NCBI GenBank assembly: GCA_023391315.1
Contig: JAEWBD010000009.1
Location: forward strand, 1-12,523
Source: Bacteroidota bacterium
GTDB taxonomy: Bacteria > Bacteroidota > Bacteroidia > Chitinophagales > Chitinophagaceae
Direction: 5' to 3'
Length of the DNA stretch: 12,523 bases
A program made the translations under genes and the position numbers. Position 1 is the stretch's first letter, and the number at the start of each line of letters is the position of its first letter. Below the pieces are notes generated by a model. It did no database searches. It was not told the DNA's origin and saw nothing but the letters and a program-made list of their open reading frames with translations. Shown one piece after another: positions 7,433-12,523 of this stretch.

Positions 7433-10360
7433 ATGAATAAAATAACAGTATTGCTTGCTTTCTTTTGTTTGTTTCTGTTTAGTGCAAAAGTAAACGGTCA
7501 GGAATATAATTATTATCATTACGACGTAAAGGATGGCTTGAGCGGAAATTCAGTTTATGCTGCTGCTCAGGATAAAGATGGCTTTATGTGGTTTGGAACA
7601 GAAACCGGTCTTAGCAGGTACGATGGGGTACATTTTAGAAACTATTCGGTTGATGATGGATTAGACGACAATGAGATAATAGGTCTTTTTATTGATTCGA
7701 AAAACCGGGTTTGGATTTTCCCTTTTAAAAATTCTGTTTATTATTACTATGAAGGCAGAATACATAATCAGAAAAACGACTCTCTGCTAAAAAAATTTAA
7801 TTTGAAGGAAGAAATTTTTAAAGCAGGTGAAGATAAAGAGGGAAATATAATTTTTATAGAAAGAACGAAGCTGCATATTCTTTCTGGTAGCAATAAGTTA
7901 ACCGAAGTAAATAAAATTGATAATAGAAATTTCTCTATTGGTTCTGGTGGAGTTTCATCTAGCGGCAATATAAACTTGCTTGCTTCATTTAAAGGAGGAA
8001 TAGCTTCCGTTGCTAATGTTTATGAATATAAGGAATCAAAGTTTCTTATAAAATCAACTTTTCTGGATTCTAATATTTCGAGGACAGCCGTTGAGATGAA
8101 TGAATATTATCAAGTAATAAAAAATGGTTGGAATTTGCAAATCTATAATCAAAAAAAAAATGAGTATTTTGAATTAAGGCTTCCTGATCATTTTCATACA
8201 ATTTCTTATTTTAATGATAGTTGTTTTGCAGTCTCAACTTTGAGCAAAACATTACTATATAATGTTAATCAAAGAAAATTTGTAGATAGTTTTCTTTTCG
8301 GCAAAGTAACTAACAGATGTTTTAGAGATAGTGAGAATAATGTGTGGTTTGCAACCAGTACTCAGGGTATTTTTCGATTATCATCAACAGCATTCAAAAC
8401 ATATAAGATTGAATCTAATTTTAATTATGCTCCAGTATATTCAATTCGTTTTTTCAACGGAGATCTTTATTTAGGCAGTGAAAAAAATTTAATAGGAAAA
8501 CTCAGTTTGAGCAACAATACACTAAAGGCTTTCAATCTAAATACAAACTTTAATATTAAATATGTTACAGGGATTTTAGTAAAGAATAACAATCTCTTTA
8601 TAGGGACCAATGAAGGATTATTTGAATTAAATAACGATATTATCAATAACAAAATTTCAGTTTGCGTTCCATCATTATCAACTAAAAGCTTAATCATTAA
8701 GGATAATGCTATAATTGTTGCTACCGATAAAGGAGTTTTTAATATTTCTTTATTTGATTATAAACGCATCGATACAATTTGGAACAGAAGGGCCACTTGT
8801 GTTTATAAAACACATAATGAATATTATATAGGTACTCTTAACGGTGTTTATATTGTTAGAAATAATAATCGTGATTCTATAATTGATTTAGGAAGTAGGT
8901 TGCCGGTTTTAAAGAATAAAATAAATAAAATTATTGGAACTGCAAATGGCGATTTGTGGATAGGCACAGAAAACGATGGTATCATTTGCTTGCGGCAAAA
9001 AAATGTCGTTAAGCATTTAACAATAAAAGATGGCTTGCTTAGCAATTCCTGCAGGAGCATATATGAATCTGGAAATAATATTTGGTTAGGTACCAATAAT
9101 GGTATTAATAAGATTGATATTTTAAATAATTCCATTACCAGCTACACAACCGCTGATGGCCTCGATTGTGAAATAATTAATTGCATTTATGCAAGCGGTG
9201 ACTCTGTATTTGCAGGAACGCCTTACGGCCTCACATTCTTTAATGCAAACGCTGCTTCGCATAAATCTATTTGCAACTTAAAACTACTGAATATTCAATC
9301 TAATGAAACTAACTGGTATGCAAGCCAGGATAGCATTCGTCTTTCAAGCCGTGATAATCTCTTAAGGTTTGAATACGTCGGCATATCCTTTGCCTCAGCA
9401 GGCGATATCACTTATTACTATCAGCTAGAAGGATTGAGTGATGAATGGCAATCAACCAGGCTGAATGTATTGGAATTTCCATCGCTTTACCCGGGCGATT
9501 ATGCATTAAATATGTATGCAATAAATAAATATGGGGTGAAAAGTAAAATGCTGACTGTTCATTTTACCAAAGCCAAACATTATTGGCAATTGTTATGGGT
9601 ACAGATTTTATTGTTGCTTATTTTAATAATGTTAATGTGGTTAGTAGCAAGAGCGAGAATAAGGTCAGTTCGAAGAAAGGCAGATGATAATCTTTTGCGA
9701 GAAAAGCGAATCAATGAGCTTGAGCAAATGGCCTTAAAAGCGCAGATGAACCCACATTTCATTTTCAACAGCATTAACTCAATTCAGCAATACGTATTTT
9801 CAGGCAACGTTGCAGAAGCTAATGAATACATAACAGATTTCTCTTCACTGGTAAGGCAAACGTTAGATATGTCGGGGAAAAAATTTATTACGCTTACTGA
9901 AGAAATAATGTACCTCAGGGCATATCTTGGGTTGGAACAAAAAAAGTACGAGCACTGCTTTAATTTTACGATTGCTGCAGAGGAAAATAAAGATGGGAAT
10001 TTGCTTTTGCCGCCATTGCTCATTCAACCTTTTGTTGAAAACAGTATAAGGCATGGTGTGTTGAATTTAAAAAAAGGGCAGGGAAAAATTCTTGTTCATT
10101 TTTTCAAAGAAGTGAACGCCCTTTGCTGTGTTGTGGAAGATAATGGTATAGGCCGTGCAAATGCTATTCAATTAAAAAAGAGTGTAAATCCCATGTATGA
10201 ATCAAAAGGAATGGTGCTGGTTAAAAACAGGATTGAGAGCCTTAATAATATCTATAATTCTGATATAACGGTTGCTATTGAAGATATTGATGAGGAGGGT
10301 AATACAGGCACCCGCGTTATAATAAAATTTCCGCTAGATTATGACGAACAAAACAATTAA
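7433..10360 (+). CDS. Membrane sensor histidine kinase, Reg_prop/Y_Y_Y propeller with LytS-type kinase
   Basis: The 975-residue product starts with a signal peptide (residues 1-22, hydrophobic core then NGQ). Reg_prop repeats follow: DGLSGNSVYAAAQDKDGFMW with FGTETGLSRYDG, then further copies such as RDSENNVWFATSTQGIFRL, NGDLWIGTENDGI and GNNIWLGTNNGINKI, forming a periplasmic propeller. A Y_Y_Y domain (YYYQLEGLSDEW, then YPGDYALNMYAINKYG) precedes one TM helix at ~720-739. A short coiled linker leads to the His_kinase (PF06580) site QMNPHFIFNSINS with His775. The ATPase has an N-box PPLLIQPFVEN (E869-N870), G1 box DNGIGR (903-908) and G2 region KGMVLVKNR (925-933). The family autophosphorylates on His and passes phosphate to a LytTR regulator, here encoded immediately downstream with a 20-nt overlap. 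The ligand is unknown; propeller sensors of this type often detect glycans. The ATG at 7433 fits the signal peptide. Confidence 0.95.
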   Translation: MNKITVLLAFFCLFLFSAKVNGQEYNYYHYDVKDGLSGNSVYAAAQDKDGFMWFGTETGLSRYDGVHFRNYSVDDGLDDNEIIGLFIDSKNRVWIFPFKNSVYYYYEGRIHNQKNDSLLKKFNLKEEIFKAGEDKEGNIIFIERTKLHILSGSNKLTEVNKIDNRNFSIGSGGVSSSGNINLLASFKGGIASVANVYEYKESKFLIKSTFLDSNISRTAVEMNEYYQVIKNGWNLQIYNQKKNEYFELRLPDHFHTISYFNDSCFAVSTLSKTLLYNVNQRKFVDSFLFGKVTNRCFRDSENNVWFATSTQGIFRLSSTAFKTYKIESNFNYAPVYSIRFFNGDLYLGSEKNLIGKLSLSNNTLKAFNLNTNFNIKYVTGILVKNNNLFIGTNEGLFELNNDIINNKISVCVPSLSTKSLIIKDNAIIVATDKGVFNISLFDYKRIDTIWNRRATCVYKTHNEYYIGTLNGVYIVRNNNRDSIIDLGSRLPVLKNKINKIIGTANGDLWIGTENDGIICLRQKNVVKHLTIKDGLLSNSCRSIYESGNNIWLGTNNGINKIDILNNSITSYTTADGLDCEIINCIYASGDSVFAGTPYGLTFFNANAASHKSICNLKLLNIQSNETNWYASQDSIRLSSRDNLLRFEYVGISFASAGDITYYYQLEGLSDEWQSTRLNVLEFPSLYPGDYALNMYAINKYGVKSKMLTVHFTKAKHYWQLLWVQILLLLILIMLMWLVARARIRSVRRKADDNLLREKRINELEQMALKAQMNPHFIFNSINSIQQYVFSGNVAEANEYITDFSSLVRQTLDMSGKKFITLTEEIMYLRAYLGLEQKKYEHCFNFTIAAEENKDGNLLLPPLLIQPFVENSIRHGVLNLKKGQGKILVHFFKEVNALCCVVEDNGIGRANAIQLKKSVNPMYESKGMVLVKNRIESLNNIYNSDITVAIEDIDEEGNTGTRVIIKFPLDYDEQNN

Positions 10361-11102
10361 TGCTGTTATAGTTGAAGATGAGCCTAAAAATATTGTACTG
10401 TTAAAGAAAATGCTGGATATGTATTGCCCGCAGGTAAATATTTGCGGAAATGCAAATACTGTAGAAACAGCAGTTAATTTGATTACAGCAAAAAAGCCTG
10501 ACCTCGTTTTCCTGGATATAGAAATAAGCGGAGGTAATGCATTTCAGTTATTGGATATTCTGCAACCTGTAAAATTTAGTATCATCTTTGTTACAGCTTA
10601 TGATAACTATCTTTTGAAAGCCATAAAATATGCAGCTCTTGATTATTTATTTAAGCCGGTTAATATAAAAGAGCTCGTTGCAGCGGTAAATAAATCTGCG
10701 GAAAAAATTAATGCACAAAACACTTCACGCCAAATAGAAATGTTGCTCAAAAGCTTTTCAACGCCTAAAAACACTGCTACTATAGCATTACCAACTTCAT
10801 TTGGATTTTATATAATTCCTGTACAAGATATAGTAAGGTGTGAGGCTAAAGGCAATTATACGATCTTTTACATGGAAGATGGAAAATCTCATACTGCTTC
10901 AAAAACCTTGAAAGAATTTGAAGATGTTCTCCCACCCGATATCTTTTTCAGGGCGCATCATTCACACCTTATCAATATAAATTATGTAATAAAATATCAT
11001 AAAGGAAAGGGGGGAATTATAGAAATGAAAGATAAGACCGAAATACCGTTAGCTTCCCGCCGTAAGAACGATTTCTTAAGCCTTTTTGACCCTGCTGATT
11101 AG
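10341..11102 (+). CDS. LytTR-family response regulator
   Basis: The 253-residue product has an N-terminal receiver domain. The acidic pocket is E12-D13, the phosphoacceptor is D59 (DLVFLDIE), the switch residue is T85 (IIFVTAYD) and the conserved Lys is K105 (LFKP). A linker at ~120-148 precedes the LytTR DNA-binding domain (~150-250), including the IVRCEAKGNYT strand and the FFRAHHSHLININYV signature. Such proteins bind direct repeats upstream of target promoters when phosphorylated. It begins inside the last 20 nt of the kinase gene in another frame, so the two are translationally coupled cognate partners. Targets are unknown; no obvious LytTR direct repeat was recognised in this window. 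The ATG at 10341 gives a normal-length receiver. Confidence 0.95.
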   Translation: MTNKTINAVIVEDEPKNIVLLKKMLDMYCPQVNICGNANTVETAVNLITAKKPDLVFLDIEISGGNAFQLLDILQPVKFSIIFVTAYDNYLLKAIKYAALDYLFKPVNIKELVAAVNKSAEKINAQNTSRQIEMLLKSFSTPKNTATIALPTSFGFYIIPVQDIVRCEAKGNYTIFYMEDGKSHTASKTLKEFEDVLPPDIFFRAHHSHLININYVIKYHKGKGGIIEMKDKTEIPLASRRKNDFLSLFDPAD

Positions 11103-11266
11103 TTGCACTTATCAATTTGGTGATAACACTTATTGGCTAAAGTCAGGCACTTAATAGATTGAATATTGCAGGATAAGTTATAATGCTAATATTTGTATCA
11201 CCTTTTTTCGACCTGCCTTTTAAGAGAATTAAATCAAATAAGATTATTCTAAACCCTTTACAAGTT
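11103..11266. other. Non-coding 3' trailer of the regulator gene
   Basis: There is no convincing reading frame or RNA gene here. A weak AT-rich hairpin (TTATCA/TGATAA, 11109-11126) lies just after the stop codon and lacks a T tract. The region most likely forms the long 3' untranslated part of the kinase-regulator mRNA, up to the terminator at 11267. Confidence 0.5.
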
Positions 11267-11290
11267 AAGCCGTTTTATAACGGCTTTTTT
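11267..11290 (+). terminator. Intrinsic terminator after the two-component operon
   Basis: An 8-bp perfect stem AAGCCGTT (11267-11274) with a TTAT loop pairs with AACGGCTT (11279-11286), and the run of T residues continues to 11290. This is a textbook Rho-independent terminator. It lies ~165 bp after the regulator stop and about 170 bp before the first rRNA promoter, so it insulates the rRNA operon from upstream transcription. Confidence 0.88.
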
Positions 11291-11420
11291 ATTGCATCTA
11301 TACAAATCCGTATTATTTATTGATATTTCAAATGAATTTTGCCTTTATAGTTTGTTCTACCTTTCTAAAAGAATAAAGCGTACGTTTCTATTATATCACA
11401 AGGCCCGGACAGAAAGACTG

Positions 11421-11451
11421 AAATAAAGGTTCTTATAAACAGGCTTTATTT
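11421..11451. repeat. Inverted repeat upstream of the first rRNA promoter
   Basis: AAATAAAG (11421-11428) and CTTTATTT (11444-11451) form a perfect 8-bp inverted repeat with a 15-nt loop. It ends 11 nt before the -33 element of the first rRNA promoter and is followed by an A tract rather than a T tract, so it does not look like a plus-strand terminator. It could be a protein-binding site or part of an AT-rich upstream element; that is inference only. Confidence 0.4.
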
Positions 11452-11462
11452 AAAAAAAACAT

Positions 11463-11493
11463 TTTGTGTGTAACGCAGACATCCCTACTTTTG
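11463..11493 (+). promoter_or_regulatory. rRNA promoter P1
   Basis: The -33 element TTTG (11463-11466) and -7 element TACTTTTG (11486-11493) are separated by 19 nt, the Bacteroidota consensus arrangement. The -7 box is followed by CACCCCGCTT, a segment shared with the next two promoters. It is the most distal of five, about 685 nt before mature 16S. Confidence 0.8.
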
Positions 11494-11563
11494 CACCCCG
11501 CTTTCAAAAAGCAAGAGTTCATTGAATAGAAAACGTTAAAGGCTAAAGAAAAAAGCAAAAGAA

Positions 11564-11594
11564 TTTGTTGGTTATTTAAACACCGCTATCTTTG
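11564..11594 (+). promoter_or_regulatory. rRNA promoter P2
   Basis: TTTG (11564-11567) and TATCTTTG (11587-11594) are separated by 19 nt, followed by CACCCCGCTT. The -7 box is 101 bp after that of P1. Confidence 0.82.
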
Positions 11595-11666
11595 CACCCC
11601 GCTTCGAAAAAGGCAAGAGTTCATTGAATAGAAAACGTTAAAGGCCAAAGAAAAAGAACTAAAAAA

Positions 11667-11698
11667 TTTGAATGATAAATGAGAGTTTATTATCTTTG
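11667..11698 (+). promoter_or_regulatory. rRNA promoter P3
   Basis: TTTG (11667-11670) and TATCTTTG (11691-11698) are separated by 20 nt, followed by CACCCCGCTT as in P2. The -7 box is 104 bp after that of P2. Confidence 0.83.
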
Positions 11699-11770
11699 CA
11701 CCCCGCTTCAAAAAAGCTCAAGATCGTTAATAGAAAGGATAACAAAATGAAAGAAAAAAAGTAAAAGAAA

Positions 11771-11802
11771 TTTGAATAATAGACTAATAACTTTTACCTT
11801 TG
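11771..11802 (+). promoter_or_regulatory. rRNA promoter P4
   Basis: TTTG (11771-11774) and TACCTTTG (11795-11802) are separated by 20 nt. The downstream segment has diverged to CAATCCTTTG. The -7 box is 104 bp after that of P3. Confidence 0.8.
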
Positions 11803-11885
11803 CAATCCTTTGAAAATCAAACAGTTTTTTCTCATAATTCAGTAAGGTTCAAGAATAAAAAAAGTTCAAATTTTTTCAATAAAAT

Positions 11886-11917
11886 TTTGGAACAAAACAA
11901 AATGGCTCTTACTTTTG
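11886..11917 (+). promoter_or_regulatory. rRNA promoter P5 (proximal)
   Basis: TTTG (11886-11889) and TACTTTTG (11910-11917) are separated by 20 nt, followed by CAACCCC. This is the promoter nearest the gene, leaving a leader of about 255 nt before mature 16S. The -7 box is 115 bp after that of P4. Confidence 0.82.
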
Positions 11918-11947
11918 CAACCCCAATCAAAAACGGGTAAAACAAAA

Positions 11948-11958
11948 GTTCTTTAAAC
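11948..11958 (+). promoter_or_regulatory. boxA-like antitermination site in the rRNA leader
   Basis: GTTCTTTAAAC resembles the boxA element (TGCTCTTTAACA in Escherichia coli), which recruits NusB/NusE for rRNA antitermination. It lies about 30 nt after the P5 -7 box, within the leader of every transcript from P1-P5. Related sequences (GTTCATTGAAT) occur at 11517 and 11619 inside units 1 and 2. Confidence 0.6.
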
Positions 11959-12177
11959 GTAAAAAATGTAAGCAGTAACCAGGCTGCAAAATGGTTCAAG
12001 TCCATAATGCATTACAATCTTTAAACTTCGTAAGAAGTTAAGGTTAAGATCTTTGAAAAGATGGAAAGTAACAGTACTAATAAATAGCAATGTTTATTGG
12101 TAAGGTAACAGCGTAACAACAAATTATATCCGACGTTAATTTTCTGAAGAGAATTTAATAGTCAGATCAAATCTTTT
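11959..12177 (+). other. 16S rRNA 5' leader with small hairpins
   Basis: This stretch is transcribed leader removed during rRNA maturation. Three short hairpins can be drawn: AACTTC/GAAGTT with a GTAA loop (12024-12039), ATCTT/AAGAT with a TGAA loop (12049-12062), and AATAAA/TTTATT with an 8-nt loop (12079-12098). The half of the RNase III processing stem that should pair with the 3' spacer cannot be located, because the 16S 3' side is outside the window. No gene lies here. Confidence 0.55.

Positions 12178-12523
<346 letters not shown>

Larger units (their letters stand above)
11486..11909 (+). repeat. Degenerating tandem ~102-bp promoter repeats
   Basis: Four consecutive units start at each -7 box (11486, 11587, 11691, 11795), with lengths 101, 104, 104 and 115 bp; a fifth partial unit starts at 11910. 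Units 1 and 2 share a 33-bp identical block (11511-11543 and 11613-11645), then differ by one base and continue in an A-rich tract. Unit 3 keeps the first ~20 bp and scattered matches, and unit 4 keeps mainly the promoter elements. This is consistent with promoter duplication followed by divergence. Confidence 0.8.

Noticed and set aside
8848..9135. 95-codon minus-strand frame inside the sensor kinase gene, with similar ones at 7768, 8467 and 9784
   Set aside because: All are opposite to Reg_prop or kinase motifs of the real gene and look like low-complexity shadows.
11351..11365. Possible sixth rRNA promoter (TTTG near TACCTTTC)
   Set aside because: The -7 candidate lacks the terminal G, and the TTTG is only a few bases away instead of 19-20.
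11486..11909. CRISPR-like array because of the regular ~100-bp repeats
   Set aside because: Repeats are degenerate, A-rich and organised around promoter elements; there are no short identical repeats with unique spacers and no cas genes.

Overview
The window is about 12.5 kb of AT-rich DNA from a member of the Bacteroidota, most likely Chitinophagaceae. The evidence is a cell-surface protein with a type B type IX secretion (gliding-associated) C-terminal domain, promoters built on the Bacteroidota motif TTTG - 19/20 nt - TAnnTTTG, a LytS-type kinase carrying a Reg_prop/Y_Y_Y sensor region, and a partial 16S rRNA. The 16S signature near position 12490 (CACGGGCACTGAGACACGGG) looks Chitinophagaceae-like from memory. 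No database search was possible.

Region 1 (1-2088, + strand) is the 3' part of a large secreted multidomain protein: propeller-like repeats, a PKD domain, four Ig-like modules with a 77-78 residue period, and a T9SS sorting domain. Its 5' end lies outside the window.

Region 2 (2089-7362) is a six-gene glycan block arranged as three gene pairs on alternating strands. Pair one (-) is an FkbM-type methyltransferase followed by a rhamnosyltransferase-like GT2. Pair two (+) is a class I methyltransferase followed by another GT2. Pair three (-) is a short sugar-nucleotide epimerase/reductase followed by a GT4 glycosyltransferase. The content (three glycosyltransferases, two methyltransferases, one SDR) fits the outer part of a surface polysaccharide or glycan pathway. 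At two places (2088/2089 and 5491/5492) convergent genes meet stop codon to stop codon with no base between them.

Region 3 (7405-11102, + strand) is a two-component system. A 975-residue membrane sensor kinase (periplasmic propeller, Y_Y_Y, one TM helix, LytS-type HisKA/HATPase) overlaps by 20 nt a LytTR response regulator. A strong intrinsic terminator lies about 165 bp after the regulator.

Region 4 (11291-12523) is the control region and 5' end of an rRNA operon. It holds five evenly spaced promoters with near-perfect -33 and -7 elements (-7 boxes 101, 104, 104 and 115 bp apart), carried on degenerating tandem ~102-bp repeats. These are followed by a leader with a boxA-like site and small hairpins, and by the first ~346 nt of 16S rRNA. 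The promoter array is the most notable structure in the window. I found no mobile element, CRISPR array or tRNA, and no convincing new multi-gene system.
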